From Hydractinia symbiolongicarpus (Eukaryota > Cnidaria > Hydrozoa > Anthoathecata > Hydractiniidae), in NCBI RefSeq assembly GCF_029227915.1, contig NC_079878.1, positions 32,391,501-32,455,500 on the forward strand: 64,000 bases of DNA. The letters run 5' to 3'. Each line of letters begins with the position of its first letter. Within the stretch, counting starts at the first letter, position 1. Positions 50,801-63,520 of this stretch are shown in pieces. The position numbers and the translations under genes were made by a program. A model generated the notes under the pieces. It searched no databases. It was given only the letters and a program-made list of their open reading frames with translations, and was not told where the DNA came from.

Positions 50801-51617
50801 TAAATCCCGGGCTTGGCCGGTATAGTCGAATGTATACAAAAAAAGTACCCTGTGAGTAAACTCATTTCCAAAACGATTTTTAAAATTACCTTTTCACCAC
50901 TAAAACGCATGAGATTTGTAGTTTTCAAAAATGTTTTCATTTTTGATGAGACGCTGAATAAAAGAAGTTTAATCGCCGGCAAACGAAAACCTGCGATTTC
51001 CCGTAAATCCCGGACTCGGCCCGTATAGTCAAAAGTATACAAGGAAAGTACCCAGTGAGTAAACTCATTTCCCTAACGAGTTTTTAAATTATTTTTTCAC
51101 CACTAAAACGCATGAGACTGGTAGTTTTCAAAAATGTTTTCATTTTTGATGAGACGCGGAATAAAAGAAGTTTAATCACCGGCAAACGAAAACCTGCGAT
51201 TTCCCGTAAATCCCGGTCTCGGCCTGTATAGTCAAAAGTATACAAGGAAAGTACCCAGTGAGTAAACTCATTTCCCTATCGAATTTTTAAATTATTTTTT
51301 CACCACTAAAACGCATGAGACTTGTAGTTTTCAAAAATGTTTTCATTTTTGATGAGACGCGGAATAAAAGAAGTTTAATCGCCGGCAAACGAAAACCTGC
51401 GATTTCCCGTAAATCCCGGACTCGGCCCGTGTAGTCAAAAGTGTACAAAGAAAGTACCCAGGGAGTAAACTCATTTCCCAAACGATTATTTAAATTATTA
51501 TTTCACCACTAAAGCCCATGAGACTTGTAGTTTTTAAAAATGTTTTCTATTTTGATGAGACGCTGAATAAAAGAAGTTTAATCGCCGGCAAACGAAAACC
51601 CGCGATTTCCCGTAAAT
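47900..51617. repeat. Duplicated segment, 2232-bp shift, split by about 0.75 kb
   Basis: 47,900-49,385 matches 50,132-51,617. Shared variants at 2232-bp spacing are TTTATTCGCCGGCAAATG (about 47,925 and 50,157), AAGTCCCCAAGAAG, TTTTCAATAATG, GGACCGTATAG, TTCAGGAATG, TTGGCCGGTATAG, AAAATTACCTTTTC and TTCCCTATCGAA. The 49,386-50,131 interval is not in the repeat. It holds CCCGCATAG, CGAAGGATTTTTT, TTTTCGAAAATG and AGTATTTAAAAATG monomers whose best counterpart is about 6087 bp (30 monomers) to the right at 55.47 kb. Confidence 0.88.
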
Positions 51618-53460
51618 CCCGGACTCAGCCCGTATAGTCAAAAGTATACAAGGAAAGTACCCAGTGAGTAAACTCATTTCCCAAACGAATTTTTAAATTA
51701 TTTTTTCACCACTAAAACGCATGAGACTTGTAGTTTTCAGAAATGTTTTCATTTTTGATGAGACGCTGAATAAAAGAAGTTTAATCGCCGGCAAACGAAA
51801 ACCTGCGATTTTCCGTAAATCCCGGACTCGGCCCGTATAGTCAAAAGTGTACAAAGAAAGTACCCAGGGAGTAAACTCATTTCCCAAACGATTATTTAAA
51901 TTATTATTTCACCACTAAAGCCCATGAGACTTGTAGTTTTTAAAAATGTTTTCTATTTTGATGAGACGCTGAATAAAAGAAGTTTAATCGCCGGCAAACG
52001 AAAACCCGCGATTTCCCGTAAATCCCGGACTCAGCCCGTATAGTCAAAAGTATACAAGGAAAGTACCCAGTGAGTAAACTCATTTCCCAAACGAATTTTT
52101 AAATTATTTTTTCACCACTAAAACGCATGAGACTTGTAGTTTTCAGAAATGTTTTCATTTTTGATGAGACGCTTAATGAAAGTGGTTTAATCGCCGGCAA
52201 ACGAAAACCCGCGATTTCCCGTAAACCCCGGACTCGGCCCGTATAGTCAAAAGTATACAAAGAAAGTACCCAGGGAGTAAACTCATTTCCCGAAGGATTT
52301 TTTAAATTATTTTTTCACCACTAAAACGCATGAGACTTGTAGTTTTCGAAAATGTTTTCATTTTTGATGAGACGCTGAATAAAAGAAGTTTAATCGCCGG
52401 CAAACGAAAACCTGCGATTTTCCGTAAATCCCGGACTCGGCCCGTATAGTCAAAAGTATACAAAGAAAGTACCCAGGGTGTAAACTCATTTCCCGAACGA
52501 TTATTTAAATTATTATTTCACCACTAAAGCCCATGAGACTTGTAGTATTTAAAAATGTTTTCATTTTTGATGAGACGCTAAATAAAAGAAGTTTAATCGC
52601 CGGCAAACGAAAACCTGCGATTTCCCGTAAATCCCGGACTCGGCCCGTATAGTCAAAAGTGTACAAAGAAAGTACCCAGGGAGTAAACTCATTTCCCAAA
52701 CGATTATTTAAATTATTATTTCACCACTAAAGCCCATGAGACTTGTAGTTTTTAAAAATGTTTTCTATTTTGATGAGACGCTGAATAAAAGAAGTTTAAT
52801 CGCCGGCAAACGAAAACCCGCGATTTCCCGTAAATCCCGGACTCAGCCCGTATAGTCAAAAGTATACAAGGAAAGTACCCAGTGAGTAAACTCATTTCCC
52901 AAACGAATTTTTAAATTATTTTTTCACCACTAAAACGCATGAGACTTGTAGTTTTCAGAAATGTTTTCATTTTTGATGAGACGCTTAATGAAAGTGGTTT
53001 AATCGCCGGCAAACGAAAACCCGCGATTTCCCGTAAACCCCGGACTCGGCCCGTATAGTCAAAAGTATACAAAGAAAGTACCCAGGGAGTAAACTCATTT
53101 CCCGAAGGATTTTTTAAATTATTTTTTCACCACTAAAACGCATGAGACTTGTAGTTTTCGAAAATGTTTTCATTTTTGATGAGACGCTGAATAAAAGAAG
53201 TTTAATCGCCGGCAAACGAAAACCTGCGATTTTCCGTAAATCCCGGACTCGGCCCGTATAGTCAAAAGTGTACAAAGAAAGTACCCAGGGAGTAAACTCA
53301 TTTCCCAAACGATTATTTAAATTATTATTTCACCACTAAAGCCCATGAGACTTGTAGTTTTTAAAAATGTTTTCTATTTTGATGAGACGCTGAATAAAAG
53401 AAGTTTAATCGCCGGCAAACGAAAACCCGCGATTTCCCGTAAATCCCGGACTCAGCCCGT
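51481..53460. repeat. Mixed HOR with 406-, 812- and 609-bp steps
   Basis: The monomer with ACGATTATTTAAATTATT, AAAGCCCATGAG and TTTTCTATTTTGATGAG recurs at about 51,544, 51,950, 52,762 and 53,371, steps of 2, 4 and 3 monomers. ACTCAGCCCG with AAGGAAAG follows the first three copies; at the fourth, ACTCAGCCCG runs into a TCAATAG monomer instead. CGAAGGATTTTTT with TTTTCGAAAATG recurs at about 52,286 and 53,098 (812 bp). The region was assembled from monomers also present in the 2232-bp segment. Confidence 0.78.
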
Positions 53461-55114
53461 ATAGTCAATAGTATACAAAGAAAGTACCCGGGGTGTAAAC
53501 TCATTTCCCGAACGGTTTTTTAAATTATTATTTCACCACTAATGCCCATGAGACTTGTAGTTTTTAAAAATGTTTTCATATTTGATGAGACGCTGAATAA
53601 AAGAAGTTTAATTGCCGGCAAACGAAAACCCCCGACTTCCCGTAAATCCCGGACTCGGCCCGTATAGTCAAAAGTATACAAAGAAAGTACCCAGGGAGTA
53701 AACTCATTTCCCGAACGATTTTTTAAATTAATTTTCACCACTAAAACGCATGAGACTTGTAGTTTTCAGAAATGTTTTCATTTTTGATGAGACGCTTAAC
53801 GAAAGTTGTTTAATTGCCGGCAAACGAAAAGCCGCGATTTCCCGTAAATCCCGGGCTTGGCCCGTATAGTCGAATGTATACAAAGAAAGTACCCTGTGAG
53901 TAAACTCATTTCCAAAACGATTTTTTAAATTATCTATTCACCACTAAAACGCTTGAGACTTGTAGTTTTCAAAAATGTTTTCATTTTTGATGAGACGCTA
54001 AATAAAAGAAGTTTAATCGCCGGCAAACGAAAACCCGCCATTTCCCGTAAATCCCGGACTCGGCCCGTATAGTCAAAAGTAAACAAAGAAAGTACCCAGG
54101 GAGTAAACTCATTTCCCGAACGATTTTTTAAATTATTTTTTCACCACTAAAACGCATGAGACTTGTAGTTTTCAAAATGTTTTCATTTTTGATGAGACGC
54201 TGAATAAAAGAGGTTTAATCGCCGGCAAACGAAAACCCGCGATTTCCCGTAAATCCCGGGCTTGGCCGGTATAGTCGAATGTATACAAAAAAGTACCCTG
54301 TGAGTAAACTCATTTCCAAAACGATTTTTAAAATTACCTTTTCACCACTAAAACGCATGAGATTTGTAGTTTTCAAAAATGTTTTCATTTTTGATGAGAC
54401 GCTGAATAAAAGAAGTTTAATCGCCGGCAAACGAAAACCTGCGATTTCCCGTAAATCCCGGACTCGGCCCGTATAGTCAAAAGTATACAAAGAAAGTACC
54501 CAGGGTGTAAACTCATTTCTCGAACGATTTTTTAATTTATTTTTTCACCACTAAAACGCATGAGACTTGTAGTTTTCAAAAATGTTTTCATTTTTGATGA
54601 GACGCTGAATAAAAGAAGTTTAATCGCCGGCAAACGAAAACCTGCGATTTCCCGTAAATCCCGGACTCGGCCCGTATAGTCAAAAGTATACAAGGAAAGT
54701 ACCCAGTGAGTAAACTCATTTCCCTAACGAGTTTTTAAATTATTTTTTCACCACTAAAACGCATGAGACTGGTAGTTTTCAAAAATGTTTTCATTTTTGA
54801 TGAGAAGCGGAATAAAAGAAGTTTAATCGCCGGCAAACGAAAACCTGCGATTTCCCGTAAATCCCGGTCTCGGCCTGTATAGTCAAAAGTATACAAGGAA
54901 AGTACCCAGTGAGTAAACTCATTTCCCTATCGAATTTTTAAATTATTTTTTCACCACTAAAACGCATGAGACTTGTAGTTTTCAAAAATGTTTTCATTTT
55001 TGATGAGACGCGGAATAAAAGAAGTTTAATCGCCGGCAAACGAAAACCTGCGATTTCCCGTAAATCCCGGACTCGGCCCGTATAGTCAAAAGTGTACAAA
55101 GAAAGTACCCAGGG
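53461..55114. repeat. Mosaic of two longer repeats
   Basis: 53,466-54,190 matches 56,101-56,830 (shift 2635 bp, 13 monomers): GTCAATAGTAT, ACCCGGGGTGTAAAC, AAATTAATTTTCACC, CTTAACGA with GTTGTTTAATTGCCGG, and AATTATCTATTCACC. 54,215-55,114 matches the 50.75-51.5 kb segment: TTGGCCGGTATAG, AAAATTACC, AACGAGTTTTTAAATT and TTCCCTATCGAA. It includes one extra monomer with CAGGGTGTAAAC and TCTCGAACG, of the type seen in the 812-bp HOR. Private changes are ACAAAAAAGTACCC (about 54,289) and AAGTAAACAAAG (about 54,078). Confidence 0.78.
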
Positions 55115-58100
55115 AGTAAACTCATTTCCCAAACGATTATTTAAATTATTATTTCACCACTAAAGCCCAGGAGACTTGTAGTTTTTAAAAATGTTTTCTA
55201 TTTTGATGAGACGCTTTATAAAAGAAGTTTAATCGCCGGCAAACGAAAACCCGCGATTTCCCGTAAATCCCGGACTCAGCCCGTATAGTCAAAAGTATAC
55301 AAGGAAAGTACCCAGTGAGTAAACTCATTTCCCGAACGAATTTTTAAATTATTTTTTCACCACTAAAACGCATGAGACTTGTAGTTTTCAGAAATGTTTT
55401 CATTTTTGATGAGACGCTTAATGAAAGTGGTTTAATCGCCGGCAAACGAAAACCCGCGATTTCCCGTAAACCCCGGACTCGGCCCGCATAGTCAAAAGTA
55501 TACAAAGAAAGTACCCAGGGAGTAAACTCATTTCCCGAAGGATTTTTTAAATTATTTTTTCACCACTAAAACGCATGAGACTTGTAGTTTTCGAAAATGT
55601 TTTCATTTTTGATGAGACGCTGAATAAAAGAAGTTTAATCGCCGGCAAACGAAAACCTGCGATTTTCCGTAAATCCCGGACACGGCCCGTATAGTCAAAA
55701 GTATACAAAGAAAGTACCCAGGGTGTAAACTCATTTCCCGAACGATTATTTAAATTATTATTTCACCACTAAAGCCCATGAGACTTGTAGTATTTAAAAA
55801 TGTTTTCATTTTTGATGAGACGCTAAATAAAAGAAGTTTAATCGCCGGCAAACGAAAACCCGCGACTTCCCGTAAATCCCGGACTCGGCCCGTATAGTCA
55901 AAAGTATACAAAGAAAGTACCCAGGGAGTAAACTCATTTCCCGAACGATTTTTTAAATTATTTTTTCACCACTAAAACGCATGAGACTTGTAGTTTTCAA
56001 AATGTTTTCATTTTTGATGAGACGCTGAATAAAAGAGGTTTAATCGCCGGCAAACGAAAACCTGCGATTTCCCGTAAATCCCGGACTCGGCCCGTATAGT
56101 CAATAGTATTCAAAGAAAGTACCCGGGGTGTAAACTCATTTCCCGAACGATTTTTTAAATTATTATTTCACCACTAATGCCCATGAGACTTGTAGTTTTT
56201 AAAAATGTTTTCATATTTGATGAGACGCTGAATAAAAGAAGTTTAATTGCCGGCAAACGAAAACCCGCGACTTCCCGTAAATCCCGGACTCGGCCCGTAT
56301 AGTCAAAAGTATACAAAGAAAGTACCCAGGGAGTAAACTCATTTCCCGAACGATTTTTTAAATTAATTTTCACCACTAAAACGCATGAGACTTGTAGTTT
56401 TCAGAAATGTTTTCCTTTTTGATGAGACGCTTAACGAGAGTTGTTTAATTGCCGGCAAACGAAAAGCCGCGATTTCCCGTAAATCCCGGGCTTGGCCCGT
56501 ATAGTCGAATGTATACAAAGAAAGTACCCTGTGAGTAAACTCATTTCCAAAACGATTTTTTAAATTATCTATTCACCACTAAAACGCTTGAGACTTGTAG
56601 TTTTCAAAAATGTTTTCATTTTTGATGAGACGCTAAATAAAAGAAGTTTAATCGCCGGCAAACGAAAACCCGCCATTTCCCGTAAATCCCGGACTCGGCC
56701 CGTATAGTCAAAAGTATACAAAGAAAGTACCCAGGGAGTAAACTCATTTCCCGAACGATTTTTTAAATTATTTTTTCACCACTAAAACGCATGAGACTTG
56801 TAGTTTTCAAAATGTTTTCATTTTTGATGAGACGCTGAATAAAAGAGGTTTAATCGCCGGCAAACGAAAACCTGCGATTTCCCGTAAATCCCGGACTCGG
56901 CCCGTATAGTCAAAAGTATACAAAAAAGTACCCAGGGTGTACACTCATTTCTCGAACGATTTTTTAAATTATTTTTTCACCACTAAAATGCATGAGACTT
57001 GTAGTTTTCAAAAATGTTTTCATTTTTGATGAGACGCTGAATAAAAGAAGTTTAATCGCCGGCAAACGAAAACCTGCGATTTCCCGTAAATCCCGGACTC
57101 AGCCCGTATAGTCAAAAGTATACAAAGAAAGTACCCAGGGAGTAAACTCATTTCCCGAACGATTTTTTAAATTAATTTTCACCACTAAAACGCATGAGAC
57201 TTGTAGTTTTCAGAAATGTTTTCATTTTTGATGAGACGCTTAATGAAAGTTGTTTAATTGCCGGCAAACGAAAACCCGCGATTTCCCGTAAATCCCGGGC
57301 TTGGCCCGTATAGTCGAATGTATACAAAGAAAGTACCCTGTGAGTAAACTCATTTCCGAAAGGATTTTTTCAATTATCTTTTCACCACTAAAACGCATGA
57401 GACTTGCAGTTTTCAAAAATGTTTTCATTTTTGATGAGACGCTTAATAAAAGAGGTTTAATCGCCGGCAAACGAAATCCCGCGATTTCCCGTAAATCCCG
57501 GGCTTGGCCCGTATAGTCGAATGTATACAATGAAAGTACCCAGGGAGTAAACTCATTTCCCGAACGATTTTTTAATTTTTTTTTTCACCACTAAAACGCA
57601 TGAGACTTGTAGTTTTCAAAAATGTTTTCATTTTTGATGAGACGCTTAATAAAAGAGGTTTAATCGCCGGCAAACGAAAACCCGCGATCTCCCGTAAATC
57701 CCGGGCTTGGCCCGTATAGTCGAATGTATACAATGAAAGTACCCAGGGAGTAAACTCATTTCCCGAACGATTTTTTAATTCATTTTTTCACCACTAAAAC
57801 GCATGAGACTTGTAGTTTTCAAAAATGTTTTCATTTTTGATGAGACGCTGAATAAAAGAAGTTTAATCGCCGGCAAACGAAAACCTGCGATTTCCCGTAA
57901 ATGCCGGACTCGGCCCGTATAGTCAAAAGTATACAAAGAAAGTACCCTGTGAGTAAACTCATTTCCGGAACGATTTTTTAATTTATTTTTTCACCACTAA
58001 AACGCATGAGACTTGTAGTTTTCAATAATGTTTTCATTTTTGATGAGACGCTTAATGAAAGAGGTTTAATCGCCGGCAAACGAAAACCCGCGATTTCCCG

Positions 58101-61100
58101 TAAATCCCGGACTCGGACCGTATAGTCAAAAGTATACAAAGAAAGTACCCAGGGAGTAAACTCATTTCCCGAACGATTTTTTAAATTATTTTTTCACCAC
58201 TAAAACGCATGAGACTTGTAGTTTTCAGGAATGTTTTCATTTTTGATGAGACGCTTAATGAAAGTGGTTTAATCGCCGGCAAACGAAAACCCGCGATTTC
58301 CCGTAAATCCCGGGCTTGGCCGGTATAGTCGAATGTATACAAAAAAAGTACCCTGTGAGTAAACTCATTTCCCAAACGATTATTTAAATTATTATTTCAC
58401 CACTAAAGCCCAGGAGACTTGTAGTTTTTAAAAATGTTTTCTATTTTGATGAGACGCTGAATAAAAGAAGTTTAATCGCCGGCAAACGAAAACCCGCGAT
58501 TTCCCGTAAATCCCGGACTCAGCCCGTATAGTCAAAAGTATACAAGGAAAGTACCCAGTGAGTAAACTCATTTCCCGAACGAATTTTTAAATTATTTTTT
58601 CACCACTAAAACGCATGAGACTTGTAGTTTTCAGAAATGTTTTCATTTTTGATGAGACGCTTAATGAAAGTGGTTTAATCGCCGGCAAACGAAAACCCGC
58701 GATTTCCCGTAAACCCCGGACTCGGCCCGCATAGTCAAAAGTATACAAAGAAAGTACCCAGGGAGTAAACTCATTTCCCGAAGGATTTTTTAAATTATTT
58801 TTTCACCACTAAAACGCATGAGACTTGTAGTTTTCGAAAATGTTTTCATTTTTGATGAGACGCTGAATAAAAGAAGTTTAATCGCCGGCAAACGAAAACC
58901 TGCGATTTTCCGTAAATCCCGGACTCGGCCCGTATAGTCAAAAGTATACAAAGAAAGTACCCAGGGTGTAAACTCATTTCCCGAACGATTATTTAAATTA
59001 TTATTTCACCACTAAAGCCCATGAGACTTGTAGTATTTAAAAATGTTTTCATTTTTGATGAGACGCTAAATAAAAGAAGTTTAATCGCCGGCAAACGAAA
59101 ACCCGCGACTTCCCGTAAATCCCGGACTCGGCCCGTATAGTCAAAAGTATACAAAGAAAGTACCCAGGGAGTAAACTCATTTCCCGAACGATTTTTTAAA
59201 TTATTTTTTCACCACTAAAACGCATGAGACTTGTAGTTTTCAAAATGTTTTCATTTTTGATGAGACGCTGAATAAAAGAGGTTTAATCGCCGGCAAACGA
59301 AAACCTGCGATTTCCCGTAAATCCCGGACTCGGCACGTATAGTCAATAGTATACAAAGAAAGTACCCGGGGTGTAAACTCATTTCCCGAACGATTTTTTA
59401 AATTATTATTTCACCACTAATGCCCATGAGACTTGTAGTTTTTAAAAATGTTTTCATATTTGATGAGACGCTGAATAAAAGAAGTTTAATTGCCGGCAAA
59501 CGAAAACCCGCGACTTCCCGTAAATCCCGGACTCGGCCCGTATAGTCAAAAGTATACAAAGAAAGTACCCAGGGAGTAAACTCATTTCCCGAACGATTTT
59601 TTAAATTAATTTTCACCACTAAAACGCATGAGACTTGTAGTTTTCAGAAATGTTTTCCTTTTTGATGAGACGCTTAACGAGAGTTGTTTAATTGCCGGCA
59701 AACGAAAAGCCGCGATTTCCCGTAAATCCCGGGCTTGGCCCGTATAGTCGAATGTATACAAAGAAAGTACCCTGTGAGTAAACTCATTTCCAAAACGATT
59801 TTTTAAATTATCTATTCACCACTAAAACGCTTGAGACTTGTAGTTTTCAAAAATGTTTTCATTTTTGATGAGACGCTAAATAAAAGAAGTTTAATCGCCG
59901 GCAAACGAAAACCCGCCATTTCCCGTAAATCCCGGACTCGGCCCGTATAGTCAAAAGTATACAAAGAAAGTACCCAGGGAGTAAACTCATTTCCCGAACG
60001 ATTTTTTAAATTATTTTTTCACCACTAAAACGCATGAGACTTGTAGTTTTCAAAATGTTTTCATTTTTGATGAGACGCTGAATAAAAGAGGTTTAATCGC
60101 CGGCAAACGAAAACCTGCGATTTCCCGTAAATCCCGGACTCGGCCCGTATAGTCAAAAGTATACAAAAAAGTACCCAGGGTGTACACTCATTTCTCGAAC
60201 GATTTTTTAAATTATTTTTTCACCACTAAAATGCATGAGACTTGTAGTTTTCAAAAATGTTTTCATTTTTGATGAGACGCTGAATAAAAGAAGTTTAATC
60301 GCCGGCAAACGAAAACCTGCGATTTCCCGTAAATCCCGGACTCAGCCCGTATAGTCAAAAGTATACAAAGAAAGTACCCAGGGAGTAAACTCATTTCCCG
60401 AACGATTTTTTAAATTAATTTTCACCACTAAAACGCATGAGACTTGTAGTTTTCAGAAATGTTTTCATTTTTGATGAGACGCTTAATGAAAGTTGTTTAA
60501 TTGCCGGCAAACGAAAACCCGCGATTTCCCGTAAATCCCGGGCTTGGCCCGTATAGTCGAATGTATACAAAGAAAGTACCCTGTGAGTAAACTCATTTCC
60601 GAAAGGATTTTTTCAATTATCTTTTCACCACTAAAACGCATGAGACTTGCAGTTTTCAAAAATGTTTTCATTTTTGATGAGACGCTTAATAAAAGAGGTT
60701 TAATCGCCGGCAAACGAAATCCCGCGATTTCCCGTAAATCCCGGGCTTGGCCCGTATAGTCGAATGTATACAATGAAAGTACCCAGGGAGTAAACTCATT
60801 TCCCGAACGATTTTTTAATTTTTTTTTTCACCACTAAAACGCATGAGACTTGTAGTTTTCAAAAATGTTTTCATTTTTGATGAGACGCTTAATAAAAGAG
60901 GTTTAATCGCCGGCAAACGAAAACCCGCGATCTCCCGTAAATCCTGGGCTTGGCCCGTATAGTCGAATGTATACAATGAAAGTACCCAGGGAGTAAACTC
61001 ATTTCCCGAACGATTTTTTAATTCATTTTTTCACCACTAAAACGCATGAGACTTGTAGTTTTCAAAAATGTTTTCATTTTTGATGAGACGCTGAATAAAA

Positions 61101-61617
61101 GAAGTTTAATCGCCGGCAAACGAAAACCTGCGATTTCCCGTAAATGCCGGACTCGGCCCGTATAGTCAAAAGTATACAAAGAAAGTACCCTGTGAGTAAA
61201 CTCATTTCTGGAACGATTTTTTAATTTATTTTTTCACCACTAAAACGCATGAGACTTGTAGTTTTCAATAATGTTTTCATTTTTGATGAGACGCTTAATG
61301 AAAGAGGTTTAATCGCCGGCAAACGAAAACCCGCGATTTCCCGTAAATCCCGGACTCGGACCGTATAGTCAAAAGTATACAAAGAAAGTACCCAGGGAGT
61401 AAACTCATTTCCCGAACGATTTTTTAAATTATTTTTTCACCACTAAAACGCATGAGACTTGTAGTTTTCAGGAATGTTTTCATTTTTGATGAGACGCTTA
61501 ATGAAAGTGGTTTAATCGCCGGCAAACGAAAACCCGCGATTTCCCGTAAATCCCGGGCTTGGCCGGTATAGTCGAATGTATACAAAAAAAGTACCCTGTG
61601 AGTAAACTCATTTCCAA
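55115..61617. repeat. 16-monomer tandem duplication, 3243-bp unit, nearly identical
   Basis: Unit 1 is about 55,115-58,374 and unit 2 about 58,375-61,617. Markers at exact 3243-bp spacing are AAGCCCAGGAGACTTG (about 55,160 and 58,403), CCCGCATAG (55,484 and 58,727), CCTTTTTGATGAGACGCTTAA (both with CGAGAGTTG), CACTAAAATGCATGAG, TACACTCATTTCTCG and GAAAGGATTTTTTCAATT. Differences noted are only GCTTTATAAAAG versus GCTGAATAAAAG, GGACACGG versus GGACTCGG, GTATTCAAAG versus GTATACAAAG, GGCACG at about 59,333, AATCCTGGGC at about 60,951, and TTCTGGAACG at about 61,207. That is well under 1%. Confidence 0.93.
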
Positions 61618-61836
61618 AACGATTTTTTAAATTACCTTTTCACCACTAAAACGCATGAGATTTGTAGTTTTCAAAAATGTTTTCATTTTTGATGAGACGC
61701 TGAATAAAAGAAGTTTAATCGCCGGCAAACGAAAACCTGCGATTTCCCGTAAATCCCGGACTCGGCCCGTATAGTCAAAAGTATACAAAGAAAGTACTCA
61801 GGGAGTAAACTCATTTCCCAAACGAGTTTTTAAATT

Positions 61837-63520
61837 CATATTTTACCACTAAAGCCCATGACACTTGTAGTTTTTAAAAATGTTTTCATTTTTGATGAGA
61901 CGCTGAATAAAAGAAGTTTAATCGCCGGCAAACGAAAACCTGCGATTTCCCGTAAATCCCGGTCTCGGCCTGTATAGTCAAAAGTATACAAGGAAAGTAC
62001 CCAGTGAGTAAACTCATTTCCCTAACGAGTTTTTAAATTATTTTTTCACCACTAAAACGCTTGAGACTGGTAGTTTTCAAAAATGTTTTCATTTTTGATG
62101 AGACGCGGAATAAAAGAAGTTTAATCGCCGGCAAACGAAAACCTGCGATTTCCCGTAAATCCCGGACTCGGCCCGTATAGTCAAAAGTATACAAAGAAAG
62201 TACCCAGGGAGTAAACTCATTTCCCAAACGATTATTTAAATTATTATTTCACCACTAAAGCCCATGAGACTTGTAGTTTTCAGAAATGTTTTCATTTTTG
62301 ATGAGACGCTTAATGAAAGGGGTTTAATCGCCGGCAAACGAAAACCCGCGATTTCCCGTAAACCCCGGACTCGGCCCGTATAGTCAAAAGTATACAAAGA
62401 AAGTACCCAGGGAGTAAACTCATTTCCCAAACGATTTTTTAAATTCATATTTTACCACTAAAGCCCATGACACTTGTAGTTTTTAAAAATGTTTTCATTT
62501 TTGATGAGACGCTGAATAAAAGAAGTTTAATCGCCGGCAAACGAAAACCTGCGATTTCCCGTAAATCCCGGTCTCGGCCTGTATAGTCAAAAGTATACAA
62601 GGAAAGTACCCAGTGAGTAAACTCATTTCCCTAACGAATGTTTAAATTATTTTTTCACCACTAAAACGCATGAGACTTGTAGTTTTCAAAAATGTTTTCA
62701 TTTTTGATGAGACGCGGAATAAAAGAAGTTTAATCGCCGGCAAACGAAAACCTGCGATTTCCCGTAAATCCCGGACTCGGCCCGTATAGTCAAAAGTGTA
62801 CAAAGAAAGTACCCAGGGTGTAAACGCATTTCCCGAACGGTTTTTTAAATTATTTTTTCACCACTAAAACGCATGAGACTTGTAGTTTTCAAAAATGTTT
62901 TCATTTTTGATGAGACGCTTAATGAAAGGGGTTTAATCGCCGGCAAACGAAAACCCGCGATTTCCCGTAAACCCCGGACTCGGCCCGTATAGTCAAAAGT
63001 ATACAAAGAAAGTACCCAGGGAGTAAACTCATTTCCCAAACGATTTTTTAAATTCATATTTTACCACTAAAGCCCATGACACTTGTAGTTTTTAAAAATG
63101 TTTTCATTTTTGATGAGACGCTGAATAAAAGAAGTTTAATCGCCGGCAAACGAAAACCTGCGATTTCCCGTAAATCCCGGTCTCGGCCTGTATAGTCAAA
63201 AGTATACAAGGAAAGTACCCAGTGAGTAAACTCATTTCCCTAACGAATGTTTAAATTATTTTTTCACCACTAAAACGCATGAGACTTGTAGTTTTCAAAA
63301 ATGTTTTCATTTTTGATGAGACACGGAATAAAAGAAGTTTAATCGCCGGCAAACGAAAACCTGCGATTTCCCGTAAATCCCGGACTCGGCCCGTATAGTC
63401 AAAAGTGTACAAAGAAAGTACCCAGGGTGTAAACGCATTTCCCGAACGGTTTTTTAAATTATTTTTTCACCACTAAAACGCATGAGACTTGTAGTTTTCA
63501 AAAATGTTTTCATTTTTGAT
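61837..63520. repeat. 3-monomer HOR, 609-bp unit, about 2.8 copies
   Basis: TTAAATTCATATTTTACC with CCATGACACTTGTAG begins each copy at about 61,837, 62,446 and 63,055 (counted from the C of ATTCAT). In copies 2 and 3 it is followed by GGTCTCGGCCTG, AACGAATGTTTAAATT, AAGTGTACAAAG, AAACGCATTTCCCG and GAACGGTTTTTT. Copy 1 differs in its second and third monomers (AACGAGTTTTTAAATT, CGCTTGAGACTGG). Copy 3 parts at GAAAAAAAG (about 63,528), where copy 2 has CTTAATGAAAGGGG. Confidence 0.87.
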
